Positions 21,606 through 32,346 of a stretch of DNA of 64,000 nt are shown piece after piece; within the stretch, counting starts at the first letter, position 1; every line of letters starts with the position of its first letter. The DNA is from Candidatus Altimarinota bacterium (GTDB lineage Bacteria > Patescibacteriota > Gracilibacteria > BD1-5 > UBA6164). Below the pieces are notes generated by a model. That model saw only the letters and a list, made by a program, of their open reading frames with translations. It was not told where the DNA came from and did no database searches. Location: the NCBI GenBank assembly GCA_013368515.1, contig JABWCI010000001.1, positions 1-64,000 of the forward strand. The letters are read 5' to 3'. A program made the position numbers and the translations under genes.

Positions 21606-21998
21606 ATGCCTGAAAGTATATATTCATTAAAGATTTTTCATTGATTTGATAAAGAAATAGTAGACTCTATTGTAAATAATTGTGAGCATAGAAAATATTC
21701 TATGTGAGAATTGATTATAGCAGAATGAGAAATGTCTAATTGAGAATGATATATCTTAAAAAAATGAAAAGTAACTATATCTATTTGAGGGAAAAAAGTT
21801 GCTGAACTTAACCCTGGAGATATTTTTTGAGAAATAGCATTATTAAATGAAGAAGAAAGAACTGCTACTGTAAAGTCAGCTACAGATATAGAAGTTATTG
21901 TATTAAACTTAGAAACATTAATAAAAATAATTAACAATGATACAAATAATATAAATAAATTAATTATTGAAAGAATAGAAGAAAATTTAAAATTATAA
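21606..21998 (+). CDS. cyclic nucleotide-binding domain protein
   Basis: A 130-residue single cNMP-binding domain: YSMGELIIAEGEMSNGEGYI, then LNPGDIFGEIALLNEEERTATV, which is the phosphate-binding cassette (GEIALL...RTATV). No HTH is attached, so it is not a CRP-type regulator by itself. It probably senses a nucleotide and acts through a partner. Many glycines are UGA, including that of FGEIA. Confidence 0.85.
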
Positions 21999-22022
21999 AA
22001 AGACCATAATGGTCTTTTTATT
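21999..22022. terminator. bidirectional terminator
   Basis: AAAAGACCAT and ATGGTCTTTT stem between two convergent genes; overlaps the tyrS stop codon. Confidence 0.8.
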
Positions 22023-23298
22023 TTGTTATTATTCTAAAAGCTTTTTTTCATTTTCTAAGTAATATAAATTTATCATTTATAAAACAAGTATTCAAATCTA
22101 AATTAAAATCAGTAACTTTTTCTTCATTTATAAATATAGATCATGCTTTTATTGCATTTCTAGCATTTGAATTTGATGATTCAAGTCCAGATTTTACAAT
22201 TGTTTCAAATAAATTTTCTCAAGAATAATTAAATCATCACATTGCAAATTGAAAAGTAGATAATTCATCTATTTTTAATGATTTTAATATCTCTAATTTT
22301 TCATTTTCACCAAACATAAAATCACTTATTTTTTGAGATAAATTAGCTTCATCCGTTCAATGAATAATTTCTACAACTTTATATGCAAGTAATTTTTGAG
22401 CTACTCTATCCTCTGGTTTTTTCATATGATTAGTAACTATTTCATCTATCTCCTCTGTTTCAATCAATGTAAGCATTTTTAAATACCTAGATAAATCTTC
22501 ATCACTAGTATTCATAAAATATTGATAGATAAAATATGGACTAGTTTTTTGTTTACTTAAAAACATTGCATTTCATTCACTTTTACCAAATTTTTTACCA
22601 GTAGAATCAGTTATAAGTGGCCAAGTTAAAGCATATGAATCAGCATCGTACTTTTTTCTTATAAGTTCAGTTCAAGTTACTAGGTTTCACCATTGATCAG
22701 AACCTCAAATTTGCAAAGTAACTCAAAAATCCTTGTAAAGCTTACAAAAATCATATCATTGTAAAAGCATATAAGAAAACTCAGTATAACTTATAGATTT
22801 TAGAGGATCTTCAATTCTTTTTTTAACAGTATCTTTACTCATCATAACATTAACTGTTATGTATTTCCCTACTTCTCTAAGAAAATCAAGATATCACATA
22901 CCAACATAAAAATCCTTATTATTTACAAAATCATAACTAAATTTCGTAAGATTATATTTTTCTAGATTTTTAATTATTGATGTTATTTGAGTTGATATCA
23001 TTTTTTGATTATTATCCAAAGCATCTTCTCATAAAAAAGTTCTTTCACTATCTTTTCATCCTGGATCTCAAATCATACCAGTTGCTCAACCAGTCAAAGC
23101 TATATATTTATTTCATCTTCTCATCAAATGAACTCAAACCATAAATCCTATGAAATTTCATAGATGCAAAGAATCAGCAGTTGGATCAAAACCACAATAA
23201 AAACTCCCTTTTCATTCATCAAAAGTTTTAAATAATTCTTCACTAGAAAATTGATATAATAGTCATCTGTCAGATAGTTCTTGTTTTAAACTCTTCAT
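22018..23298 (-). CDS. tyrS: tyrosyl-tRNA synthetase
   Basis: A 426-residue class I synthetase. The HIGH-like motif is DSLHLGNF, the KMSKS-like motif KFGKSEG, and an S4-like C-terminal RNA-binding region is present ([20 protein letters not shown]). It charges tRNA-Tyr. The start is an ATG at 23298; the gene is single and convergent with the CNBD gene. Confidence 0.95.
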
Positions 23299-23422
23299 CT
23301 TAAATTAATTACAAATAAATAATTTAAAATAATATATTTAAAAAGTGCTATAAATCAATAAAAATTTGATTTTTAGTCTATTTTAGTTAAATTAAGTTAA
23401 ATTAAAAAAAACTTATAAAAAT

Positions 23423-23845
23423 ATGATATTTTGGGATAGAAAAAAATATACTGACCAAAACCCATATCTTACAAAAGATATATGTCCTTTTTGTAAAATA
23501 GAAGAAGATGAAAAACCTCTTTTAGTACACAAAACAAAACACTGGGAAATAAGACATAACAAATATCCATATTATTGATATAAGCAAAATCTTTTAGTTT
23601 TTCCAATAGAGCACAAGATTCTTACAACAGAATTAAGCGATGATGAACTCATAGATTTTAAAAATATAGAGATATTTATGAAAGATTACTTTTGAGAAAA
23701 AAGTTATTTTTCATTTATCAGACAAACAACATCTTGAAGAAGTGCAGAACACTTACATTATCATTATCTAGAATGAATGTTTATACATTCAAAAGATGAT
23801 AACTTATTATTTACAGTAAAAAATGTTTCAAAATGAGAGAAATAG
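23423..23845 (+). CDS. HIT-family nucleotide-binding protein
   Basis: A 140-residue protein with an N-terminal CxxC (ICPFCKIEED) and the histidine triad HLHYHYLEGM near residue 113, as in HIT hydrolases or transferases. The end overlaps the start of the next gene by 13 bases, indicating translational coupling. Confidence 0.8.
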
Positions 23846-24441
23846 ATATATCTAAAATCTTTTGATCAAAATGTAGAACAAAACTACTAGAAAAATTTTT
23901 CCTAGAATATGAATCTGGGAACAATGAGTGATTTCACATGAGATGATTATCTCGTGATCTTGATGAGCAAATAAATTCAATAAAAAGAGAGTTAGATAGC
24001 TTAACTGAACTTTGAATACTTAAATATAAAGAAGAACTAAAAAAGAAAATATTTTATGTAAATCCTAGATTTTATTTGGTTGATGATTTTGTAAATATAT
24101 TTTTAAAATCATATAATCCAATAGATAAGATAAAAGAATTTTTCAAAAATAAAAATGATTTAGAACTAATAATAGTTAATGATTCAGTAAAAACAAAGCT
24201 TATGAATCCTGGAAAGTCTATACTTGATATTTTTTTGATATGAGAAATAGATAAAGAAGAACTTTGAGCATTTTTAAGTGAGATATTTTATGGTAGAAAA
24301 ATAAAATATGCTATTATTTCTACTCCTGATTTCTATAATAGACTAGAGTTCTGAGATAAACTTATAAAAAACATATTAACAGAGAATTGAAATATATACC
24401 TAAAAGATAATTTAAAAATAAAAGAAAAGCTAGAATGATAA
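23833..24441 (+). CDS. winged-helix DNA-binding protein
   Basis: A 202-residue protein. The first 65 residues form a winged helix: KCRTKLLEKFFLEYESGN, then the recognition region MRGLSRDLDEQINSIKREL and the wing LGILKYKEELKKKIFY. The C-terminal 130 residues (ILDIFLIGEIDKEELGAFL) are nucleotidyltransferase-like in pattern but lack clear catalytic residues. Similar proteins are common in candidate phyla and are probably transcription regulators. Confidence 0.65.
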
Positions 24442-24459
24442 ACATTCTAGCTTTTTTAT
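24426..24459 (+). terminator. terminator of HIT/winged-helix operon
   Basis: AAAAGCTAGAATG and CATTCTAGCTTTT pair around ATAAA, with a U tract. Confidence 0.9.
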
Positions 24460-24472
24460 GTAAAAAATTATT

Positions 24473-24579
24473 ATATGTTTTGCTAATTTTCTAAAATAAA
24501 CGAAAACTGTTTGAGTCCCAATTTACTATGTAAATTGGTCGAGTTTTTGAGTTTATAGAAGAATTTTAGCAAAACATAT
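24473..24579. ncRNA. structured element, copy A, downstream of tsaD
   Basis: Fourteen-base arms (ATATGTTTTGCTAA and its complement) enclose a second paired region and a central core that is shared with 61594-61705. On the plus strand the core reads AAACTGTTT, a short spacer, GTCCCAATTTA, loop, TAAATTGGTC, spacer, AGTTTTT. Arms differ between copies but remain complementary within each. In the minus direction it begins about 20 bases after the tsaD stop. Strand and function are not known; a complex terminator or a structured RNA are both possible. Confidence 0.5.
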
Positions 24580-24597
24580 TTTACTTAGTTAAATTAA

Positions 24598-25614
24598 CTA
24601 CATCTTTACAACTCAAATTTTTTGTTCAAATTGATTATATTTTATCTTATAATAAGTAAGGATTCATATCATAGCAGCATTATCCATACAATAAACAAGT
24701 TTTTTTGGATAGACAAACTTTAAATTGTGTTTTTTTGATAATCTATCTATCTCATCTCTAAGTTTTGTATTTGCACTAACTCACCCTGCAAGCATTACAG
24801 TTTTTAAGTTATTTTGTATAGCAGCATTTACAAGTTTCCAAGCCAATACTTCTGTTATTGCATTCTCAAATTCAAAACTTATTTGTCTTTTGTCATCCAA
24901 GCTCAATTCTCATTTTTCTAAAATCCTTTTATCTACTTCCCTTTTTACACTACTTTTTAAACCTGAAAAAGAAAATTCAAAATCTCTTTTTACAAGCCAA
25001 ACACGAGGAAATAAATCTATAGAAGTTCATCAATTTTCTTTATATTCTAAAGCTAGTTTAGAAATAATAGGTCAACCAGGATATCAAAGTCACATCATTT
25101 TAGCAACTTTATCAAAAACTTCTCAACCAGCATCATCTCAAGTTTGTCATAATTTCATAGTATTCCACATGTCATTCATAAGATATATTTCATTATGTCA
25201 TCATGAAACTGTTAAGCATGCAAGCGGAAAATTTATTTCATTTTCTTGTCTTTCTAAAAAATTTGAAAATATATGAGCTTGTATATGATTTATAGGAATA
25301 ATAGGTATATTTAAAACTTGAGAAATACTACTAGCAACTGTAGTTCAAGTTAAAAGAGAAGGTAATAATCAAGGAGTTATTGTTACTCAAATATAATCTA
25401 TTTCATTAAGTCAAATAGATGATTTTTCCAAAACATTATCCAAAACCTGAAAAATAGCATTTGCATGTTCTCTTGCAGCTACTTCAGGCACAACTCATCA
25501 AGTTGCAAGATGGATTTTTATTTGACTTGCTGTATCCATAGCAATCAAGTTATTATCTTCAAAAATTGCAACACTTGTATCATCACAACTTGTTTCAAAA
25601 GCCAAAATTTTCAT
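24598..25614 (-). CDS. tsaD: tRNA threonylcarbamoyladenosine transferase TsaD
   Basis: A 338-residue Kae1/TsaD protein starting MKILAFETSCDDTSVAI. The metal-binding histidines appear in NHIQAHIFSNF, and the ASKHA-fold glycines are present in LTVSGGHNEIYLM (both UGA). It transfers threonylcarbamoyl to A37 of ANN-decoding tRNAs. TsaB, TsaC and TsaE partners are not in this window. Confidence 0.95.
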
Positions 25615-25634
25615 CTATTTTTTTTAATAATTAA

Positions 25635-25670
25635 TTGATTTAATATTAATTAAAAAAAATATTAAATCAA
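25635..25670. terminator. hairpin between tsaD and the phosphatidyltransferase cassette
   Basis: TTGATTTAATATT and AATATTAAATCAA arms around a ten-base A-rich loop, in the region between divergent genes. It may mark the left edge of the foreign cassette or terminate stray transcription. Confidence 0.35.
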
Positions 25671-25686
25671 AAGTAATTTTTTAAAT

Positions 25687-25714
25687 TTGACTATATTAGT
25701 TTTTATTCTACAAT
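25687..25714 (+). promoter_or_regulatory. sigma-70-type promoter of the phosphatidyltransferase gene
   Basis: TTGACT, 16 bases, TACAAT, followed by an AAGGA Shine-Dalgarno motif before the ATG. The same -35 and spacing occur at the second foreign-looking cassette (50415-50442). Confidence 0.6.
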
Positions 25715-25751
25715 ATTAAACATCAAATTTTTTGAATAGAAAGGAACAAAA

Positions 25752-26498
25752 ATGTTTGATAAACTGGAAAAAGAGTTCCTGTTGCTTGTTTACCATTTGC
25801 ATGAAAACCAAATACTGCAAATGGAATTCCTGAGCAGCTTGATCGTTGTGATTACAGTTTTATATGTAGTTTACTTCGGTCTGAAAAAAAAGAAAATCAG
25901 AGAATGTTTTGCTGTTCACAAATACGAGAAAGAACCTGAAAATAACATTGAAAGGTTCAAACTCTATTTTGAAGCACCACTTCTCTCCGGCAATGGAATT
26001 GCAATGTGGCGAGTTTATGCCTCTATCCCACTGGCAATAATAACAGTTATCTTTTACAAAGAAACTGTTGTTAGCTCAATACTTCTGCAGTTTTATGTAT
26101 TTCTTTTCGTAACTGACGCACTTGATGGTGCAGTCGCTAGGAGTTTGAACAATGTTACACAAATAGGCAAAAGTTTGGATCCATTAGCAGACAAATTCCT
26201 TGACTTAATAATCTTGGGAATTGTTTGCTTGTTTTCAAATAACAACTTTTTTATTTTGGTTGCTTTCTTGATTTGCATCATAGACATAGCTGGCCAAAAT
26301 TTAAGAGCCAAAACAACCAATCCAGCAGCAAACTGGGTTGGAAAAACAAAGACGGTTTTCAAAGTTATTACTATATATGTAGTAAGCCTCAACAGGTTTG
26401 AGTTGTATCTCGACTACATCGGTGGAACTTTGTTAATTGTAAGTCTAGTCTTTACTTTTGGGTCTTTCTGGCTCAAGATTAAAGACAGAATTTTTTAA
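25752..26498 (+). CDS. CDP-alcohol phosphatidyltransferase, foreign-looking
   Basis: A 248-residue membrane enzyme. The family signature is intact: DALDGAVARSLNNVTQIGKS then LDPLADKFLD, giving D-G-x2-A-R-x8-G-x3-D-x3-D. It may make phosphatidylglycerol-phosphate or a related lipid. About six membrane helices are predicted. Codon use is unlike the neighbours: no UGA, glycines GGC/GGG/GGT/GGA, many CTG, CTC and ATC codons and clearly higher G+C. It has its own promoter, Shine-Dalgarno site and terminator. This suggests horizontal transfer from a standard-code donor or an assembly chimera. Confidence 0.85.
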   Translation: MFDKLEKEFLLLVYHLHENQILQMEFLSSLIVVITVLYVVYFGLKKKKIRECFAVHKYEKEPENNIERFKLYFEAPLLSGNGIAMWRVYASIPLAIITVIFYKETVVSSILLQFYVFLFVTDALDGAVARSLNNVTQIGKSLDPLADKFLDLIILGIVCLFSNNNFFILVAFLICIIDIAGQNLRAKTTNPAANWVGKTKTVFKVITIYVVSLNRFELYLDYIGGTLLIVSLVFTFGSFWLKIKDRIF

Positions 26499-26517
26499 AA
26501 AAAGGAGGAAAAAAGAA

Positions 26518-26545
26518 AACCAGAGCAACAATGCTCTGGTTTTTG
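26518..26545 (+). terminator. terminator of the foreign cassette
   Basis: AACCAGAGCA and TGCTCTGGTT stem with a T run. It is G+C-richer than other terminators in the window and abuts the stop of the convergent M3 peptidase gene. Confidence 0.85.
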
Positions 26546-26547
26546 CT

Positions 26548-28539
26548 TTATATTCAATATCTTTTCATAAAAGCTTTATTATCAACATCTCTTCACATAA
26601 AATCAAAAAATAATTCACTCGCTTTTTTTCTAGTTCATTGTCATATAATAGTTTTTAATAATTTTTCTCAAGTTTCTGGAGAAAACATTCACATTTCTTT
26701 TATTTTACTAAATACATCTGCTTCTATTATTTCTGCCCACATATATGAATAATATCCTGCGGCATATCAACCTCCAAATATATGATTGAAACTACAATAC
26801 ATCTTATAATCTTCTCATCTTTTAAAAATACTATATTTATTTACTATTTGTAATATTTTTTTATCAAGAGCATCTATATCTCACACAATATCACTTGAAT
26901 AAAGTGACATATCTAAAAGTGCAAACTCACATTGCCTTGCCAAAAACATACCAGTCATAAAATATTTCAAATTATCTATTTTTTCAATCATTTCATCACT
27001 TAATTTTTCTCAAGTTTCAACATGTTTTGACATATTTTTTAAACTTTCTTTATCACTTACCCAGTTTTCAAGTAATTGGCTTGGTAACTCTACAAAATCC
27101 CACTCTACTCAAAACCCTGAAAGTTCACTATATTTACTTTCTGAAAGTAACTCATGTAGAGCATGTCAAAATTCATGAAAAAGTGTTTCAACATCTCTTA
27201 AATATAGAGTTGTTTTTCCTGAACTAGCTTTTTGAAAATTACAAACATTCAATATTACTGGTACACTTTGAGTTGGAAGATATTCTTTTTCTCTTAAATT
27301 ATCTGCCCAAGCTCATGGTCTCTTTGTTTTTCTATAATATGGATCCAAAAAATAATAAGAAATAAGTTTATTTTCTTTATATATTTCATAAATTCTAACT
27401 TCACTATCATAAGTTTCAACTTTGATTTCTTTTATTTCTATAGAATAAAATTTTTCTATAAATCTATGTAAGTAAGATAAAACATCTTCAAATTCAAAAT
27501 ACTGTTTTATTATTTTTTCATCTACTTCATATTTTTCTTCTCTAAGTATCCTAGAATAATAAGCTAAATCATAAGTTTGTAAATCTTGTAGTCAAAAATA
27601 ATCTTTTAAATCTTGTAATTCTATTTTTGCTTTAGATACAGATTTTTCAGATATAGATTCAAGTAGTTCAAAAACTTGTTCTGGAGAATTTGCCATCTTG
27701 TCATTTAAACTAAGTTCAGCATAATTTTTATAACCCAATATTTTTGCCTTTGCATCTTTTAATTTTAGTATTTCTAAAACCAATTCCCTATTATCAAAGT
27801 TTCATTTTGATGAAGTAGTATTTCATGACAATTCAAAATCTTGTCTTATTTTTCTATCACTACAATATTTCATAATAGCTGAAAAGCTAGTTGGATCACT
27901 ATCAAAAAGATATCATCATTTTTGCTCTCAAGCTTTTTTTGCTATTTCTAAAACATCACTTGGCAAATTTTTTATAACTTCATAATCTGTTATCAGATAT
28001 TCAAAAGTTTTTTCGTCATCTACTATATTGTTTGTAAATTTATCACTTAATTCTCATAATCTTTTATTTATTTTTTTTATTTCTTCTTGTTTTTGAGATG
28101 GTAAATCTATTCATCTATCTTTGTATGCTTTTATTCTTTTTTCCATTATTCTTTTTTGTTCGCTATCCAAAGATGTATTTTCAAAAACATATTCTAGTTT
28201 TTCAAAATATGGTTTACTATATGCTAAATCATTTGAAAAATCTTGCAATTTTGGTCTAAAATCTTCTATTATTTCTCTCAATTTATCACTTGTGTCTACA
28301 TTTTCAAGGTGATTTAAAAGACTCCATAAATAGTATAAAACCCCGTCATCTTCAAAACTATCAAAAGTTAAAGAACTATTTTCTTGTTTTAAAAAATCCT
28401 CAAATTTAATTTTTTCATTTTCTAATTCGCTCTCCAATATATCTGTTACTATTTCTAAAACTTCACTACTAAATAAAAATTTTAAATCCGGAAAATTTTT
28501 ATTTTTTAGTTCACTTATTACTTTTTCTTTTAAATTCAT
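26548..28539 (-). CDS. M3-family zinc oligopeptidase
   Basis: A 663-residue metallopeptidase resembling oligopeptidase A/Dcp. The zinc motif [14 protein letters not shown] lies near residue 455 with the downstream Glu, and the C-terminal [19 protein letters not shown] is a family signature with its glycines UGA. It cleaves short peptides in the cytoplasm, which fits an organism that takes up peptides. No signal peptide is seen. The family length (about 680) is matched. Confidence 0.93.
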
Positions 28540-28610
28540 AATTAATATTTATTTTTATCTAATTTTAAGTAAAATCATTTTATAAAAAATAGTAAATAAT
28601 TCAAAAAATA

Positions 28611-29288
28611 ATGAAAATAAATGAAAATATAAGTCAAAAATGGTTAGAAATAATTCAAAAAGAAAAAAATAAAGAATATTTTAAAAATATTGAAAAGAAA
28701 ATAAATGAAGATATAAAATCTTGAATAACTATTTATCCTCCTATTGAAAATATATTTAATGCATTTGAAAAAACAGCTTTTGAAGATATAAAAGTAATTA
28801 TTTTATGACAAGATCCATATCATAGACCAGGACAAGCTCAATGATTTTGTTTTTCAGTTCCAGAGTGAATGAAACTTCCACCAAGTTTAAAAAATATTTA
28901 CAAAGAAATAAATAATTCATTGCAAATTGATAATAAAAATAATGGAGATTTGACTTCTTGGACCAAAGAGTGAGTTTTTCTTTTAAATGCAATTTTAACA
29001 GTACAAGCTTGAAATCCAGCAAGTCACTCAAAAATAGGTTGGGAAAAATTTAGTGATGAAATCATAAAAATAATTAGTTTAGAACATGAAAAAGTGATTT
29101 TTTTATTATGGTGAGCTTTTGCTATAAGTAAAAAATCTCTTATAGATACAAACAAACATATAGTTTTAGAAAGCCCTCATCCATCTCCTTTTTCTGCTCA
29201 TAGATGATTTTTGTGAAATAACCATTTCAAAAAAACAAATGAAATATTAAAAAGTTGGGGAAAAAAAGAAATAGATTGGAAAGTATAA
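28611..29288 (+). CDS. ung: uracil-DNA glycosylase
   Basis: A 225-residue family 1 [17 protein letters not shown] is the water-activating loop with catalytic Asp, and [14 protein letters not shown] is the minor-groove loop with catalytic His. It removes uracil from DNA. The gene is divergent from the peptidase and ends in a strong terminator. Confidence 0.95.
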
Positions 29289-29321
29289 AAAAATAAGACT
29301 TAAAAGTCTTATTTTTTTTTA
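29285..29321. terminator. bidirectional terminator
   Basis: AAAAATAAGACTT and AAGTCTTATTTTT stem between convergent ung and the Ogt-like gene. Confidence 0.85.
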
Positions 29322-29600
29322 TACAATAAATTTTTTATCAATTACTCAGTTTATTATTTCTACTCAATCTTTTTGTAATTTCTCTATTTTTTCCTCAACT
29401 CACCTCTTCAAATTATATCAACTTATTTTTCAATTAGCTGAAATTACTTTATAACAAGGATATATTTCTGGAAATTTATTGTATCTCATAGTTTGAGAAA
29501 CTTTTCTAGGGTGAACAGAAAATTTTAATCATATATTTTTATATGTAGTAACTTTTCACTTTGGTATAGTCAAAAGATAATCAAGTATAGCTTGTTTCAT
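29319..29600 (-). CDS. Ogt/ATL-like DNA alkyltransferase domain
   Basis: A 93-residue DNA-binding domain of the MGMT family: IPKGKVTTYKNIGLKFSVHP, then PCYKVISANGKISGY. The acceptor Cys is present in PCYKV (family PCHRV), so it could be an active methyltransferase. However, the usual N-terminal domain is missing, as in alkyltransferase-like proteins. It sits two bases from the end of the next gene. Confidence 0.8.
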
Positions 29601-29601
29601 A

Positions 29602-30627
29602 TTATTTTTTTAACTCATTTAAAACCTCATCTGTTTTTGTAGAATAACTAAGTCATATAAAAGGTATTTCATAAACATGGCTAAGAATTATAGAATGTAA
29701 TCTCATCGCAATACAAATATCTATTTCCTTATTTTTATAAGTTTCATAAACTTCATTCATATCTTGTTTTATAGAAACTCAAGTTTCTCAAACAAAATTT
29801 GTTAAAAATAAAAAATCATTTGCTAAATCATCACTATCATGAAAGCTATGAGGTAATAACACAACTTGAGCTCATTCTCAGACTAAATAATTTATTACTT
29901 CCCTAATTCTTCATTCCTCCATACGAGAAGATATATTTGATTTTTCTACAAAATATCAAGCTCTAATTGCTAAACCTATTTTTTTTCAAGATAAATCAAA
30001 ATCAGTAAATAAAGTTTTATCAAAAAAATAAGATGAAACTGTTCATATTATAGATTTCTTAGTAGTTAATTCTCATGAATCATAAAAAACTGGATCTTTT
30101 TCTATAGTAGAATTTATTCAAAGAGATTTTAATAACTCAAAACTATAATTATCTCTAACTTCTATTTTATATGAGTTTTTAAATATCTTTTTTACTTTTT
30201 TTGAGTTTATTTCATTTTTTATATTAATTCAAACCCTGAAAAAATGTACTTTTTTGAAAAATAATCTAAAAAATCTTCTTCTAAATATCCAAGAATCAAG
30301 TGGATTTTTAGTAGATTGAACTTCTTCATCATATATAATTCAACCTCATCAAATCACTATCAAATCTGCTCTAATAGTAGTAAATAAAAAAACAAAAAAA
30401 TTAACTAAATTTCTAAATATATTTCTTTTTTTTCTAATACCTATAGGAAAATATTCACTATAGACAACATTATCATCTAAAAAAAATGGATTTTTTTTAT
30501 CATATGTAAAAACTCTAAATCTAGTATCTTCTCAATGCTCTTTTTTCAAAAGTTTTATTTCATTTTTTAATATCAATTCATCTCAAAGGTTTTGTGCTCA
30601 AATCGAAGCAAAAATACTTATTTTCAT
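29602..30627 (-). CDS. polysaccharide pyruvyl transferase family protein
   Basis: A 341-residue protein of the CsaB/WcaK family. The N-terminal motif is IGAQNLGDELILKNEI, a glycine-rich loop is DLIVIGGGGIIYDEE, and the C-terminal half holds MRLHSIILSH, the family His motif. Such enzymes add pyruvyl groups to surface polysaccharides, often as anchors for surface-layer proteins. It is immediately upstream of the Ogt-like gene in transcription order. Confidence 0.8.
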
Positions 30628-30686
30628 CTTTTTAAATTAAATTTAATTTTTGGTGGTATTATAAAAAGATTTTTAGAAAATGCTAG

Positions 30687-31697
30687 TTAAATTAAAAATC
30701 AAGCTTTACCTAAAATGAATTTTATAGCATTATCATATTCGCAGTAAAGAAACTCTATAAATTGTTTATCTTCTAGTTTTTCTTTATCAGTCTCATGATG
30801 TCTTATAGCAAAATCATTATTCATAACTCTTTTTCAAAGATTATCATAAAAATCATATTTTAAGTATTCTTTCATCTTTTCTCTATCTGAACTATGAAAA
30901 AATCTTTTTATAATTTTGTCTACTCTTCAAGCATTATCAGTTCATCAATTTCACAAAATATCTAAAAGTTTAGAATAAGCATCCACTATTTTTTCTAGTC
31001 AAACTCTTTTTTCCTCAATATCTTTTAAAATAATCTTTTTTCTTGATTCATTAATCAATAAGATAAATTCTTTATATGGATTTTCTTGAAGTTCTCAATT
31101 AAATTTATTTTCATTAATTTCATAACTATGAATATCTGAAGTTTCTTTAAAAGATTTTTGTTTTTGAAATAATTCCCATAAAATTGGTTTTTCAGAAGAT
31201 GAAATATCTTCAAGTCATTCTTTTAAAATCCAATCAAAAAACTCTTTTAATAATTTATTTAATTTTGGTGATGATTTTTCTTCATTATCTAAAACTACAT
31301 TTAATACTAAATATAAAAAATCATCTCTTGAAATTATTGCATTATATTCTTCATCTAAGTGATTAATACTTGAAAAAACTTTATCTAATAACTTATCTAT
31401 TTTTGAATTTTCTATTCATAATTTTTCAACATATTTTATTAAAAGCTCAAATTTAGTATAAACTTTATCTCAAAAATTTCTTTTTGTATCATCTTTACAT
31501 GTTTTTAAATAATTTTCATATTTTACCTTACAAATTCTTGTTAATCATAAAGTTGAATCATTTTGATATAACGACTCTGCTTCATCATCTGGCATATTTA
31601 AAAGAACTTGTAAGGCCTCTTCTGAGGTTACAGGCTCATTTTTACCATTAAGTAAATAAAAAATATTTGCTTCTTGATTTTTATGTTCATTTATCAA
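30687..31697 (-). CDS. Abi/HEPN-like protein, last gene of defence operon
   Basis: About 336 residues if it starts at TTG 31697. The frame is open up to 31772, and the extra sequence (NFIIPFSFVIFDQRGENIG) looks coding, so the true start is unresolved. It may depend on a frameshift or re-initiation from the HARE-HTH gene it overlaps. The C-terminus has FAIRHHETDKEKLED followed by a helical segment, a HEPN-like R..H pattern. No family is recognised with confidence. It is the promoter-distal gene of the six-gene run from 36765. Confidence 0.5.
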
Positions 31698-31744
31698 TCA
31701 TATATTTTCTCATCTTTGATCAAAAATTACAAAAGAAAATGGTA

Positions 31745-32329
31745 TTATAAAATTATCTTTTTCGTTAAATCACTAAATCATAAACTTGTATTTATACTAT
31801 CAGATAAAGCTTTAATTTTATCTGCATCATTTTTAAGTATTTCAATTTTTTTCTTCAAATCCTCAGAAATTTTATTCTCCTCTTTTCTTAAATTTATAAC
31901 TATTCATCAATCAACTACATTAAAATCTTCAATTTTATTTTTATTTTTTAAAATTTTTAATAATGATAATAATTCTATATTTTCATCTGCTAGTATATTT
32001 CTTCAAAATATATCAAGTAAGTATTTTTCATCTTTATCATCAATTTGCCAAAAAGGGAATTTTTTTAATCTATATTTAAGATAAACAAGTAAATTATCTT
32101 CTTTTAATGGTCTTCTTAGTGCAAAAACTCAATCTCAGATTCTTATAAATGTAGATTTATTTCATTTCATTCTGATATCACTTCAAAGTCTTGAAGACAT
32201 AGTTAAAATAGGAGTTTTTCAATCAGTATGTAAGCTCCCATTTCAAAGTCATAATTCAACTATTTCTTTATAGTTGAGATATTCGTAATCTTTCAAGATT
32301 TTTCTTGCTGCATTAAAAAAGTTTGCCAT
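31745..32329 (-). CDS. HARE-HTH domain protein
   Basis: A 194-residue protein with an N-terminal HARE-HTH-type domain: ARKILKDYEYLNYKEIVEL, then TPILTMSSRLGSDIRMKGNK and the C-terminal IRIGDGVFALR. A helical tail follows. HARE-HTH domains are linked to restriction and DNA-modification systems, where they may read modified DNA. A shorter relative lies directly upstream (32347-32790). The 3' end overlaps an open frame continuing into the next gene. Confidence 0.65.
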
Positions 32330-32346
32330 TTACATCATATAAATAA

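Noticed and set aside
24501-24551. Core of elements A/B as a hammerhead ribozyme
   Set aside because: GAAA- and GUC-like pieces occur but the CUGANGA box and three-stem junction are missing.
24473-24579. Elements A and B as integron attC sites or IS200/IS605 ends
   Set aside because: The end arms lack the R''/R' order of attC, no integrase or TnpA is near, and the conserved part is the central core, not the ends.
24725-25276. Long plus-strand ORF of 183 codons
   Set aside because: It is antisense to tsaD, whose motifs are clear on the minus strand with UGA = Gly.
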